Positions 48,205 through 61,260 of a stretch of DNA of 64,000 nt are shown here, piece by piece. Numbering within the stretch: the first letter of the stretch is position 1; each line of letters opens with the position of its first letter. Made by a program: the position numbers and the translations under genes. The notes below the pieces were generated by a model. That model ran no database searches and was not told where the DNA came from. It saw only the letters and a list, made by a program, of their open reading frames with translations. The stretch is from Cyclospora cayetanensis (lineage: Eukaryota; Apicomplexa; Conoidasida; Eucoccidiorida; Eimeriidae): positions 1 to 64,000 of the forward strand of contig NW_020312071.1 of NCBI RefSeq assembly GCF_002999335.1, read 5' to 3'.

Positions 48205-49900
48205 TGCAACTACTATGTGCTTCTAATGGGTGCTGCTGCTGCCGCTGACCTTCCCTCCTAGTGTGCGTTTTCGGCAGTGGTTGCTGCCGGTGCAAGCTGC
48301 GGCTGCTGCTGATATGCTGCTGCCGAGGCAGACAAGTTGGCTTGAGATCTTTTTGCGAGCTCGGAGGCCGCTACGAATAGGGTGTCTGCACAGCCGCTCA
48401 GCTTATCGTTTCTCGCATCCGACAACGGGGGTGGTGTTGCTGCACAGCCGCAGCTGCACGTCCTGAGGTAAAAATAATTGGAAACGGCTGCGCTGCGGCT
48501 TTCTAGGAATCGATTCGCCGTAATCTTTAAACTATAAATTTTAAAACCTACAACCTAGCCCTAATCTACGGGGCCCCCAGCCAACAAATGCCTCGCATGC
48601 AGTTCTGCAATGTTGCTACTTCCCATCACCACCCCCCGCTGGATTCAGAGTAGGTTTTGGCGCCCTCCTTAGCCATTTTCCCTCACCAGAGGCCTATGAC
48701 TTAAGATCCGAATCTATTTTCTTCTGTTTTAGCATACTCGTTCCATAGAATTTCGTAAAGCTCCGAAGAGCACCCAACTTGAAGCCTAACTCACGCCCCA
48801 TGAAAAAGACGACCACCACCGACCCACGTCCCCTTGTACATAGTGTTACTCTTGTGCCTCGCTGTTGCTTCCTCTATGCCATCGTTCGCAACAATAGAAC
48901 TAACCAACTGCTGCTTTCACTTATTCCCCAGTAATTTAAATGCAAAGTTCCTACTGTGCGCAGTGATCATGGGAAGCAGGCACCAGCATGCACTATGAGT
49001 GTTGCATTCCCTATGAGTAATCCATCGAGAGACCGACATAATGCATAACCAATTGAAGACAATCTTAAATTCTTTTAGATGCCCTCAAAAAAGGGGCGCT
49101 CGGGATTCCTCTGGTCTCGTTTGCCCGACCGCCACACATTCCCGGGATGTATGATGTCCGTTCGGATGCAAAGCAGCAGCCTTCTCATAGCGATCAAAAC
49201 AGTCCCCCACCCGCAAAGTACTGCTTACAAGGGCCCACACTGTAGATCTGCGCAGTACAGTGCTAGACATGCCGATCATGTGGGAGAACATGCGTGCATG
49301 CAAGCGATAATGTATCGCCCCAAAATATTCGCAGGGAGCTACATAACTCCTAAGTCAATACATAGATAGTAGAAAATTGCTGTGTCAATACCAAAACAAA
49401 CTCTTTCTTCCCCCTCCGCGCGTCTCGAACTTGTGGACGTTGGAAGAAAGAGACGGCTAAGGTGCCCGTTGCTACATCCTCTAAGCACTCAAAGCTTTGA
49501 CAAACACTTGCATAGCTTGAAGTGAACACGCACAGAGCCTTTTGTCTTCTTGTGAGGAGCGAACACTGATCTGCAATGAACGAGATGCACGAGCAGACAA
49601 CGCAATTTGTCGACTCTTTGCTAACTCTTGGGTACAACGGTAGTGTCATAGAAAGCGCCAAAGCGTAGCTTAGCCAGCTACCTGGAAGGGGCACGACTAT
49701 TACATATCCGCTGCATAGACAGCTGAACTCGGAAAAACTTGAACTAGATCCCTCCTGCTTCGAAGGGTGGGTATACACCTTATCAAGATTTTGCGAACAA
49801 GAGCAATTTGGTCTGGCGGCTCTTCCTCATACTACGAGGCAATATTAAAACGAAGAATTTGAAGGAATAAGCAGCAGCAACAGCTGCAGCATCTAAATAT
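48205..49900. other. Gene-poor stretch
   Basis: No gene was recognised. Short ORFs occur on both strands (49,350-49,778 - is the longest). The 3' UTR of the XPD gene is expected near 49.9 kb. Confidence 0.5.
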
Positions 49901-49908
49901 TTATGCCC

Positions 49909-52900
49909 TTATGATACTGAGGCGTGCTGCACTGTCTCAGCGTTCGGTGACGCTTTTGTTTCGGCTGCATTTCGAATGTCTAAAGCTGTTGCTGCTGGAG
50001 GTGCTGCTGCTGCGGCATCCCGCAGTTCAGCAGGATCAGCAGCAGGAGGCTGGTCTGTGAGTGCAGCCTGCCTCTGTTGAGCGTTATCTGTCTCACCCTC
50101 GCTACTGCTGCGCTTTCTCTTTGGCATTTGCTGTTGCTGCAGCAGCAGCAATTTCTTCTGCTGAAGCGGTGCAAGAGAACACATTTCTGTGTCTAGAGAC
50201 AAGGCCCTTGCAACTTGGAGCCAGCAACGGTTGCAGTCCACCAGGGCGGACGCCCCCAGCCTTAGGGCCGAGGAGGAAACGCAAGGCTGAGAAATGGATT
50301 TTAGGAAGGAACGGCAAACAGATACCTACGCCACAAACAAATCCGTATGGACAAGTCCACAAGCAAAACCGCTTCAGAGCCGGAAATATAGGCCCCTATT
50401 CTCTTGCAGAAGAATTAAGCTAAAGGTCCTCACAGACGGATGTGTAGATAGAGATGGATGCGTACAGAGAGGAGGCAGATGCGTTGAACCGAAAGGATTT
50501 GAGAACAATACGGGATACACTGACTGTTATTTGTCAACAATTTTAGATGCGCCCTGCGGCAGCATGTATACAGCAGCTTTGGGTATCCTGGTAGGCACTT
50601 TGTGGAGGTTCGTGCTTCAAGAGATAAGGTTGTAACCCTTACGGCGGTTTCAGTATTTAGTGCGAGATGGGCTTGGTCAAGATATCTCGTGATCCACGGG
50701 GGCAGTTTGTTCCTCTTGTCTGAGCGTGAGAACCTCGCGTCAGCAAAAATCATTATCGCGAAGTCCCGCTTCGAACGAATCACCCGCCCCACGCATTGTG
50801 CTGCCTGAGATGCACAAACAACCCAATACTGAGGCAGCAAACGGCCAAGCGTGCGCCAACGCACCCAAATCCTTAAGTCGCACGGCGGCACGAGGGTCGG
50901 TACGCATATGCTACACGCAAAGCTCTAACCGTTGGGCCTCAGAGATGCAACAGCAGGCGCAATGCAAAGGAAAGACGCGAAAAACAACGGCAACAACGGT
51001 GCTCGCAACATTACTTGTCGCATTGCGTCAAAGGTGAGGAATTCGTTCTCTTGGATTTGATATCGCTCCTAAGGACGGACATACAACAATGCCCAAACTC
51101 TTAAGCTACACCCTGCACCCTAGAGCACTTGGAAGAGGGAAAGCCTTGGCTAAGATATCGACACCCAGCCTCTCTAACACCTGTACCCCAGCTGCTGACC
51201 CTCAAGAAGTCCAGCCTGGCTTTTAAGACCCTCGAAAGAGCGTATTGATAAGGTATGCCAAACAGAACCACGCAGCGCCCAAAATGCCGGTCAAAATCCA
51301 CTCCTTCCGCGACCTTTCCCCTAAATACGCACAAACCATGCGTCATCAGCCCTCGAAGGAAAGCCTTAAACTTAACGAAAGTCGGCACGGAGGGCTTCGG
51401 ATCGATGTGCAACTCCATGCGTGCAAAGAGAATGCTTCCCCAACACCTTGGTATTTTGCAAGCCAGCCCTTGACCCCGAAGCCCCTAAAGCACGCCCTAA
51501 AGCCACATAATAATAAGTCCCCATACCTGGCAACAGAGAAGAAGACGGCACCCCGGCCACAGTCGCACGCCTTCTTAAAGTTAAAAAGCGCCAGGGTCGT
51601 GGAAACAACGTCTTTTGTCTCGAGAAAAACCAGCTTGTGTTCAAGCACTTGGGCGAGGAATCCGTTTTCGTACCTGCACACACAGAGCCTGAACGCCGCG
51701 ATGCCAATCTTAGAGCCCTATCCTAGAAATCGTTGCCCGAGCAAAAGCCTTGCTCCAAGCAACGCGCATGCCCTAATCCTTGCGCAGTGGCCTTCAGAGC
51801 CCTATTTAGGCGGCCCAGGCAGCCAGACGACTCCCGAACCCCACGCTCTAAGCCTGCGAGGGCCGTACCAGTAGGACATTGCAGTCTCCATGTACGCATA
51901 CGATGGAAAGAAGCACACAAGCCCATCGGGAACCGCCTTGCACAGGTCCAGCAGGAGATTCGCGTAGTTTCGCAGGACACTCAAGTCGTGCCGGTATTCA
52001 AACTTGGATGTTAGAGGCACCTAAACACAAGTTCTCAGCGGACTGGGTGTAACATTGAAGGAGGCCGCTCCAATTTTACAGCCCACACAGAGCGCTCGCT
52101 TTCCCGGACTTTACGGCCAGACACACGCCGCTGGCGCTCAACCCGCCTGTCGCACGGAAGATGAGCGCGTGCTACCTTAAGCTATAGCCCCCCAACACAT
52201 GCCAGAGCCCGGGATCATGTGGCTCCTGCCCACATGCAAGTAGCGCTCTTGCCGCACGCAGACACACCGCTCTGCGGCACGCCACAAGGCCAAACTCTGG
52301 GAAAAGGGCAAACAGTCACCCAAGTGCCTTTCAGCGAGGGTTGGTGCTTGACTTGCCTGGTCTGCACCCCTCGCGACAATCATGGGGCAGAAACAAGCGC
52401 GATCCATAGACACCGGGAAGGACTCCGCTATAAGGGGCTGAACGCCGGAACCCACACGTACTGCGCCCGAACCTTGAGCAAGCGGGCAGGCGTGCAGGCT
52501 TCCATCCAGCCAGGATGTGCACAAACACGCGTTTGGCAGCCCCGTGAGAGCAGGCAGTAAGGCCCTCGGCATCTGACTCGGAGAACCGGTGGTCCGGCAG
52601 CCTCGCATTGCCCGTTGCCAAAGGATCGACCCGGCTACACGCTTGGTTCCGGGCTTTGTAGCGTGGCACTTACCACAAAAGAAAGTATCTTTGGGTAAAG
52701 TTCGAGCGGGGAGATGGTGCCGGACGTGAGAATGACGCTTTTAAAGCGCTTCAGCACGGGCTGCATTGCAAGAGAGGCGTCTAAGCAGCAGAGCTGCAGC
52801 AGCGGATCGTGCAGCCCAGAAGCCTCCGGGTACGGATCCACGATCACTATGAAGCCATCCCTACAGCGAACACCCGCAAAGTCAAGCGATTCACTGAACT

Positions 52901-55900
52901 GCTGCCAAACGCCATGACGCAACGAAGGGGACGTGCAAGCGGCAGGGGCCGATGTACGCCGGCTTGGTGCGCCCCGTGCTGAGGAGAGCGCGTTGAACGC
53001 AACAAAGATGCTACACGTATCCTTCATTCCAAAGAACGTCCAGCAGGTGCTTTCCGCGCGCACATCTCAGCTTAGCCTCCAAGCCGGCAATGGTTCCGCT
53101 TACCAATAGGTGCCTACAAGGGTGCAGAAGTCCGCAACGAGCGTCAGAGGGAGGAGCCTCTCGAGGTCTGTCACTTGGAGCGCCAGCAACAACGCCTTGA
53201 GGACAAAAAAACTTGCAGAAAGCGAAGACACTGAGTCGGGTGGCCCAGCGCAGTAAGGGATGCGTCTAGGGGCGGAAAGAGGGCCTCAAGCCGCTCAAGG
53301 TCAGAGTGGAAACCCGCAGAGCAGCGGCTTGCAGACGGATCATCACGGAGGGCAACAGCAGGTGAGACGAGCAGCAACCAACATATAAAGTGTAGAAGAG
53401 ATACACAACGAATGGAGTGGCAGAGGCGCCGCTGGAGGGCAAACAGTCAAGAGAGCGGGGTTAGCACGAGGAGGTAGCAGCACTGCCAGGAGAAGCGACT
53501 TGCAGAAGTTTCCATAGTGTGGGCACAGGAGCACCGATACACGCTGCCACGAAAAGCAATGCAAATCTATGAGGGGAAAGGGAGCGCATAAGTGACCTTG
53601 AGACGCGAGTGAAAGTGCCGAAGAATAGAGCCCTCCACCAACGACTCCTTTTCAAAGCCGAAGAGAAAGGAGAGCGGGCCTTCGCTCTTCAGGTCGTAGA
53701 CTCTACAAAACACAAAGGGCACAAAAGGGAGCGCAGAAAACGTTTAGTTTTTAAAGAGATAGCTGATCCGGCGAGGGAAGCGAGAGAAAAGCAGATTTGA
53801 GCTTGAAGACGCCAGCAGCAACTGCGTGATGACGAAAGGCAGCTTGGCTGCATTACGGCGCGCAGAAAGGTATTTGCGAAAAAACAGCGCGGGAGGCGAA
53901 GAAAAGCAAGGCAGGCATAGAAAGGTTCAAGTAAAGAAAGGATACAAAGGAGGTGTCGCCGGTGAGTTGAAAGGAAAGGGGTCGGAAAAGACTTGAGAGA
54001 TCGATAGGTGCGAGCGAGACAGCTGATCAAAGACCGGCCCGACGCCAATGTCACAGATGCCCACGCGGTGAGCGGCACAAAAAGAAAGTGCAGCGCCAAA
54101 CAGCAAAAGAGAAAACGGTGGCGGAAGGCATCTTAGCCCGAGAGGACGCAGTTTTGTATCTACGCACTCGAGGCCCTGCCGGTACGTCGATACACGGAAT
54201 CTATAAGTCTTACTTGATGTAGATCTTGAGGAAGGCAATCACCCTCCGCATCAAAGCCACAAAGTGTTCCGCTCGCCGGATGCTTCCAGGGATTGCCTAA
54301 GACGAAACGCGCCAAGGCTGCACATGCGGGTCTCTCCCCATAGGCCGGCTGGTAAGGAGGGAGACTAATGCCGTCAGGGTGCGTGTAAGTATGTGTATGT
54401 GTATGTAGAGATGCAGATGCTCAAGTTTGCAGGCGAGGTTTCTGCGACGGTTTTGCACCTCTTCAACAATGTCTGAGGGAAGGACTGGATTCGCAAGTGC
54501 CTGAAAAGTCTCTGATGTAACTGTGACGGGCTGCCTCTGCTGCGGCTGCTCTTCCTGGGATTGATGCTGCTGCCGCTGCCGCCGTTGCTGCTGCTGTTGC
54601 ATGCCCTGCAGCAGCTGCTGATACTCGGCGCGGAGCTTTTCTGAGTCCGCTGCTTTACGCCTGCGGGCATCGGGCGGCAGCAGACAGAATGGCAGTCCAT
54701 GGCAGCACAAACTCCACAACACCGCAATTTCGACGAACTACTACTACTAGCAGAGTGCAACCGCAGGCATGGCGAGACACATGTGACACGCCGCCCCTAT
54801 CAAAAGACCGCTCAATCCATGACTGCCTAGATGTCTCTACGACCAGCAACCATCGCCCAACGAGCCGCGCCAGCAGCATCCCCTCGACGAGCACCCAGGG
54901 GAAGGCAAGAAGGAGTATTTTAAATGCCGCTAACTTTTTGATCTCTTCGCTTAGCTCGGATAGGTTGCGGAGAGCTTGGTCCAGAGTATTCTTATTGAGG
55001 TGGACGGAGAGCGCCTCAATGCACACATTGTCGATGTTGTGAGCCTCGTCGAATACGACAACCGAGGCTCCTGTGTCTGTCCCCAGCCAATCTTCCTGCT
55101 GCTGCTGCTGCTGCAGCTGCTGGTCATCATCATCCTGCTGGTGCACCCGCTGCTGACGTTGCTGCTTCTGGTGAGCGCGCTCTTGCGCTGCTGTACGCGT
55201 GAACCCCACAAGGGAAGGGCCACCAGGATGGGAGCCGAGGGGGCCCCCCGTGTTGGAGGGCCCGAAGACAGCCGCCTGAGGAAATAGCACCAGCAGCAGC
55301 AGTAATAGCGCCTCCACCATCCCGAAGGGGGAGAAGGAGCTTCCAGAAACAGTCAGCACCAATGGTAGGCGCAGCATGCCAAGCAGCCTTCGATCCTCAT
55401 GAGCAGCCACCAGCAACAGGCAAGAGACAACAGCTCGACCAAGCACTATCGCCACCAGCGACAGAGCAGCAGCAACGACACCAAACGAAGGGGTGCACGG
55501 CACCTCTGACACTTTGGGGTCCAAAAGATACTGATAATTCAGCACGACAACATTCGCAACCTGTAGCAGTCGCCGCGCCAAGAAGTAAGGGCAGAGGGGC
55601 AGAGGGCGCTGCAGTACAGGATGGCGCCACCGGACAGCAGCAGCTTTCAGCTCTTCCAGTGTGTAGACACCTGCATTCCATAAGAAACCCACAGGCACCA
55701 GCCCCTGTGCGTGCTCGTTGTCAGCAAACCAGTGCGCGCGCCGTTGCCGCACACGCACATACACACATTTATACACACATTTATACACACACATATATAC
55801 ATACACATACACACACATACGCACACATTTACACATACACATGCACACATATGTACACACATACACATCGTATATGGCAAAGAAGAGACAGACAGCGACT

Positions 55901-57525
55901 TCGAACAAGGCTGCCCGCATTCAAAAGCCCGGAACCCTTCGAGTCAGACCAGCTGGGAAGTGCTGAGGCGTGAAATATTCATCAAAATTTTCGTAAAAGG
56001 CACATAGGCCCTCTGCCGTATCGCCGTTGCCAATGTCCTCGACATCTGTGGCTGCTTCGCCCGGTGCTGCAGGCGCATCTCCAGAGCTCTCTTCAGCATT
56101 GGCAACCCTGCGCATCGCGAGTCTGGCTTGGTGGCGGTCTGCGGCTGCTTCGCGCACCCACGGGGCCGTTCGTTTACGACCTGCAACAGAAGCTTCAAAG
56201 ACTCGATTACAAGGGTGAGAGAAAAGCCGCCTAACCTCAGCTGAGTGCTGTTCCTCCTTAGTGCAGACAAGGAGGGCAGCCACCCCTGCAGCAACAGCCG
56301 CCGCAAGGAGTTGGAATCAGCGAGTTCGCCGTGGCTTTGGCAGTCAGTGCGCAAAGGGATGTAGATTGCTGCGTACATCCTTCATCGATCTTCTCTCGCT
56401 CTGCGGAGGCCATGACGGCCCCATTCGCACAAAGGCTGCGCCGGGCAGACAGCCCAACTCCCAACAAATACCCAGACTCTGCAAAAAAAACCATCTACGC
56501 CATGAACGCTCAAGTCTCAAGGGCAGAGCTTGTCGAAAAGCTCGCGTCAAACACATGCTGTGCTTCTAAGTAGCAACCGTTGCAACTGCAGCAGCACGAG
56601 CACCAGCATCAGACCACGCATCTTTTTCCCCAGTAAAGGGACTTCTGTTGCCGGCTGAGGCTGCCCTGGCTGCCCTAGAGGTTGCTGCTGCTGCGCATGC
56701 ACCAGGCTCTGCTGCAGCTTCTCCTTTTCAATTTCCTTGATTCTGTAGTCTATCACCAACTTCAACTCCAGCAACGCCTTTTCCATCTCAGCGACCTGCG
56801 GTACAGCAACCGGAGCAGCAAGAGGACGCAGCCTTGTATAGGATCGCGAAAACAGCTATCCATATATATATACCCATATACCTACGATAGCGCACAAGAA
56901 TGCAGCTGCACACGCTGTGCGGCGTCCGCTGCAGCTGCAGGCCCTAAGGATGCTCCAGACGCACTTCTATGTCGAACAAAACCACCTTGAAACTTCCTAT
57001 GCCCATATTCTAAAACCCCCAGAACTGACCGTTCGTGTGCAGTAAATAATGCGTCCCATGGAAGGATCCGCGAATTGCATGGATGTGAGGATCGACATGA
57101 GCGACGCCGTTTTCCCTGCGAAATCACAGTTCTGATTCCTGTAGCCTCCACACAATCTCGCTCCCCAAATGTGTCTCTCTGCGTTGCAACACCCTCTCCC
57201 GTGAATATTCATGCCGACACGATGTAGTATTGGAAGTGGCAGCACACACCAAGGCAAAGGTACTGGCAGATATCACCGTGGGAGCGGCGGGAGGGAGTAT
57301 GAGCGTGCAGACCACGATATCAAGCATAATCGACCACAGATTTAGAGAGCTTCCTCGGCGTCAGTTTTAAGATTGACGCATACCTGTGCCTGTGGGCATC
57401 TCTAGGACAGCATGCCCGTGCATTTCAACGGCCCGTTTGACCGCTCGGATATATGCGAACTGCTCGGGGTAAATCGAGTCATAAGGGAAGAAGACTCGAA
57501 CACCTTCCAGCGAAAACACCACCAT
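49909..57525 (-). CDS. XPD: XPD/Rad3-type DNA helicase of TFIIH
   Basis: A 5'-3' Fe-S helicase of TFIIH for nucleotide excision repair and transcription. Deduced exons (about 20): 57525-57384, 57115-57030, 56795-?, 56478-?, ?-55950, 55670-55504, 55275-54935, 54660-54459, 54296-54214, 53702-53597, then about 53.31-53.23, 53.17-53.10, 52.93-52.67 and 52.43-52.36 kb, 52020-51869, 51673-51527, 51320-51200, 51068-51015, 50804-50643, and probably 50160-49909. The ATG at 57,525 opens with the family start ([17 protein letters not shown]). The Walker A word PTGTGKT spans the first intron. All four Fe-S cysteines are visible ([32 protein letters not shown]). Motif II is [11 protein letters not shown]. 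Later motifs are [50 protein letters not shown] and [17 protein letters not shown] Gln-rich insert precedes the DEAH motif, and the last exon adds an Ala/Gln-rich tail of about 80 residues. Confidence 0.92.
52021..52356 (-). other. GC-AG intron in XPD
   Basis: The exon ends GACCAG and the intron starts GCAAGT; the acceptor TGTTTAG is at 52,021. The resulting join (GADQ then [10 protein letters not shown]) follows the XPD family without gap. Using the GT three bases further on puts the next exon out of frame. Confidence 0.75.
55745..55870. repeat. CACATA microsatellite in an XPD intron
   Basis: CACACATT, CACATA and CATACA units occur in the intron between the exon ending at 55,950 and the one starting at 55,670. 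The upstream part of the long 421-codon - frame crosses this tract and is not coding. Confidence 0.88.
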
Positions 57526-57565
57526 CTTGCAAAGGGAGGAAGAGATTTGAGGCACGAGTAGGGGA

Positions 57566-58261
57566 CTACCTGCTGCTTTTGTGCCGAAGGCATATTTCTG
57601 GCGCTGCAGTTCGAAATGTGAGGCTAAAGCGTCCGCCTCCCCTGATGGGGACGTTTGACGGATGCGAAGGCGCAAAAGGGCGCTGGAATACGCAGAGAAC
57701 TCTCTGCAGCTGTTGAGGCTGGCGAGGGAACTGCAGCGCAAGCCTCAATAAGATCGCCTTGCTATCGCTGGAGCTTCTCCTGCTGCTGCTGCTGCCGATC
57801 CTGTTGCCGCTGAAGCGTCTATTGGCCACTGCAGACAGCGAGATTTGTCGAGCTCCTTGGAAGTAACCGACCAGGAGCAGCAGATCCTCCAAGGCAGGCA
57901 GCGCATGCCGCTGCGCCTCGGCTAAAACCAACGTCGAGTCTACAGCAAACGGCTGCTGCCCGTTCTTGCCCCCGCACCTCTCTCTACGCAGTTTTAGCCT
58001 ATTCAAAAAATGTGTCATTTGGTGCCATTCGCTTAGAAGGCAACTAAGTGGCGGTACCGGCAACAGCAGCTCCAGCATGCATGCGCTGCAACTTTGCCGC
58101 CCACAGGCGACGTTCCCGGGAGCGAAACGCTGAAATCGTGAGAATTCTTTGTTGTCTTTGGAAATTAGAGCGTAATATTGGAGGGTGAAAGTGCATGTTA
58201 GAGTCTGGAGGGCCACTTGCGACCCCTCCAATACCAACAGCGCATCGAGACGCCAGCTCAA
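57566..58261 (-). CDS. Hypothetical ORF just upstream of XPD
   Basis: An open frame of 231 codons ends 40 bp before the XPD start codon on the same strand. It has a Leu-rich helical look and a Ser/Arg stretch (SSSSRRSSSDSK), but no recognisable domain. A shorter frame at 58,044-58,340 overlaps it. It may be part of an unrecognised upstream gene, or the XPD 5' leader open by chance. Confidence 0.2.
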   Translation of the reverse strand: MSWRLDALLVLEGSQVALQTLTCTFTLQYYALISKDNKEFSRFQRFAPGNVACGRQSCSACMLELLLPVPPLSCLLSEWHQMTHFLNRLKLRRERCGGKNGQQPFAVDSTLVLAEAQRHALPALEDLLLLVGYFQGARQISLSAVANRRFSGNRIGSSSSRRSSSDSKAILLRLALQFPRQPQQLQRVLCVFQRPFAPSHPSNVPIRGGGRFSLTFRTAAPEICLRHKSSR

Positions 58262-58639
58262 TGAATTCCTTAGGAGGAAACCAAGCTAAACTTAGATCCG
58301 TAAGCGTCTCAGAGCCATTTTCCTTCTTACCAGGGCTCAAGGCTTAGAGCGAAGCAGCATTTCCTCGAGGAATCGCGGTTTTTACAAGGGGAATTGCACT
58401 CGCTAACAGCAGCGCCGCCTACTCATCGGGTGGGAAAGTTGAGCAACAATTGTCGGAAAAGGCTGAAGGTGGAGGCGCGACAGCTCATATACCCGACGGC
58501 TAACCCTTTCCAAAGTTCATCATTTCATCTTTAATCCAGACTCCCGCTTCAGCAAGCTTTTTCAGCTCTGCTTCGCGTATGTGTGCATCTCTAGGCTACA
58601 CCTTGACGCTTTCTACTGCACCAGTTCTATTTGGCTAAG

Positions 58640-61260
58640 AATTAACTAAGAGACGACTTACTGGTCTGTCTGTTCGCACACCTTCTCTCCCCTATTTACT
58701 TATTGCTGGGTACATTTAGCGCGGAAAAGTAGAGCACTCAATGCTCTGTACAAATGCGGTACATGCTCCGTGCAACTAGCTGTGAATTCTCGGTGCGCTT
58801 ATAGTGTATAGATACGCACACCCTCGCGGCTTCCTCTCCTCATGTCGGAAGCTTAGAGGGGATCAAGCAAGGGAGGCGGAAGATGCTTAAAGGAATGCTC
58901 AGCAACCGTCTGTCAAGCTTGCAGTGAGTTAGGAGCTAAGTGCGCTTCTACAAGGACATAGCATGGAGCGGTATAGTTGGAAGCACCACGAAATTCGATG
59001 CAACCGTTCTCTACCCATTTGCTGGCCATGGATGCAGGGAAATCTCACGTTTCCCTAGAACAGCTGTCTCGGTACGATCAAGCTAGATGGCAATTCAGTA
59101 GTTTGAATTTGTGTGGAAACAGGCTAGGTAAAATAAATACTCAGGAGATACAAGTAAACTCTGGCACAACGCCTGTTGGCTAAAGGAGAGGCCGGCCTCT
59201 TACAAACATAACAGCTCCGCAGTTAGTGCAAAGGCAGGTTTTGTCAACTGACAAAGTATCTGTATGTGAGTCGATCTGATGATTGCGGTCAAAGCAATGT
59301 GACGGCCGTTAGGACGAACAAGTACTCGCGGAACTCGTTAGCTGGTAAAAGATGTGTCTTTCTCTGTACTCCGCCGGTCGAGAAACAAGTTTGCTTTGCA
59401 TTATGTTTATTGGAGGCTGAAGAATTTCAATGGTGACTCTACTAAAAAAAATGTCATCTGCATGAAAGGATCACTCACTTTCAGCCTTCATAGAGGCCTT
59501 GACTAATCCGTTTATGCCAAAATCAGCTCAAGAGCAAGCTTGGGAGAATTGAGAGAGCTGAAGCAGGGAAAGTTTATCATAAGAGCGGCATCTCAAGAAA
59601 TAGGAAACTTGGACTTATGAAGGCCACAATGTAGACTAGGAACAGTTTTAGGTTTTTACCAGGTATGTCCGAAGTGACACGTCAGGCGGCTGCAGTCTAA
59701 GCAGCAACTTTAGCAATCAACCTGTGCCAATTGTGCAAATGGTAGACTAGTTGAGCTTTTAGAAGCAGTCGAGGATAGGTCATGCGTTGAAGGGCAAATG
59801 AGACAGCTAAATTGATATCTCAAGCATGTGGATGCCAGGGCTGTGTTAGCCAGCCCTAGCCTACAGTCTTAGATCAGTGAAGAAGAGCCAGAGGCAACGT
59901 GCGCTCCGTAGCAGCCCCACAAAACCGCAGCCACCCACTTCTATTGTGTGAAACCGGTCATATCATTCGGAACTGCAAGCGCATACGATAATTAAGAACG
60001 CGAGCAGAGGGAATCAACCCAGCAACAGTAGGCTGCTTAGCAAGGAAAAGAAGGCCCACCAAGGAAACTGAAAGAGATTATGCAGGCTGCGGTAGAGAGA
60101 AGAAAGCTACAGAGGACAGAGCCACAGATGAAGACCCATCACGATTTAACTCTGCGCCGATACAACCCCACATTGATGGTTCAGAATTGCTAGCTTTACG
60201 TGGCACTAGATGTGAAGGAGAAAATCAGGAATGCCCCTTGCGTGTTCGAGTGTTCGAGTAGTCCCAAAGAGTCGGGTTTGCTGACGGGCGGCAAAACATG
60301 ACATATGGCAAGGGTACAACACTTGAATGCCACTTTACATCCAGATTTGGCACTATCGACATGGTCCATGATTTCTTCGTTCGATCCGTGCTCCCCCTAC
60401 GTAATCCTAGGTATATCATCAATGACAACGGAAGGCCCGCATGTGGCCGCAGCTCTGCATGCTGTGGAGGTTGGTTTGCCGCGAAGTGCAAAGCAAAAGC
60501 ACATTTTGGTTTCCTCAACAAGGCTCACGTCATAGATGGTGAGCGCTCAGAGTCGAAGCCGAGAACAAGGTGAGGCAGAATTTTTCATGCGGGCGGCTCA
60601 GCAGAGCACGTAGAGAAAACAGTTTTGAGTGTGTATCCTGTCTGAATGGTCCTGCACAATAGCTTTACTTGAGAATTCCTGTGAATTCTTAGCCGGGGAA
60701 CAGCACAGTGGGCAAATATCAAAAGAAAATTTTGTGGATCTGCTGAATAATGATGCGCTGCCAGCAGGCTGGCCACTTGATGATAGCCGGGCACATCGCA
60801 TTTGGCTAAATCAGGCCAGCTCCCAACGATATTCCACGGTATCAGAAGATTCGATAGCATGGAGGGAAGGCATTGCTGCAGGCAGGTATTTTTTTTGAAA
60901 AGAGACTGAGTGCAGCAATCGTCCAATGCGTTTGGGTATAATCTGGTATTGATGACGAAAAACGACGGAAGGTGGCTCATGTGCACTAATTTCAATCCCC
61001 TGGTAAAGATTACTGTGATGCAAACGTTTCCAATGCCTTGCGTTGGCGGTTTACTTGCCATGCTACACGGATCACCAGTCTGTCTACTCGTCATTTGATC
61101 TCCCAGACCTATTCATACAGACCTCCAGTCACCCTAATGACAAGCACACGACGGCGTCCACACTCACACTCGCAAACCCAAGTATATCCGTATGTGTTTG
61201 GACATTTCAGTGCGCCCGTTTAATGCAGCGGCCGCTACGGCAAGCCTATTGATGATGCCC
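58640..61260 (+). mobile_element. Decayed Ty3/gypsy LTR retrotransposon, copy 2
   Basis: An LTR-like block near 58,690-58,860 shares GTGCAACTAGCTGTG and the following GGTGCGCTTATA tract with 10,440-10,475. A damaged zinc-knuckle word (ETGHIIRNCKR in one frame) lies at about 59,955-59,990. The segment before RT (ALPAGWPLDDSRAHRIWL) is at about 60,755-60,810. RT follows in two frames: TKNDGRWLMCTNFNPLVKIT (about 60,954-61,013) and, after a shift, SFDLPDLFIQTSSHPNDKHT (about 61,096-61,155). The order fits gag-pol on the + strand. RNase H and integrase were not found, so the 3' part seems lost. Confidence 0.7.
60910..61240 (+). pseudogene. Gypsy reverse transcriptase remnant
   Basis: The reading VLMTKNDGRWLMC, then VKITVMQTFPMP and LLAMLHGS matches the gypsy RT start ('kKkDGs.R.C.DyR.LNkiTv...yPlP....l...l.gA'). 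After a frameshift near 61,090 it continues with FDLPDLFIQTSSHPNDKHTT ('.DL.sgyhQi..h..d..kTaF'). The catalytic YxDD region was not found. Confidence 0.75.

Noticed and set aside
60585..61094. 169-codon - strand ORF
   Set aside because: It lies opposite the gypsy RT remnant, which has clear family words on the + strand, so it is a shadow.
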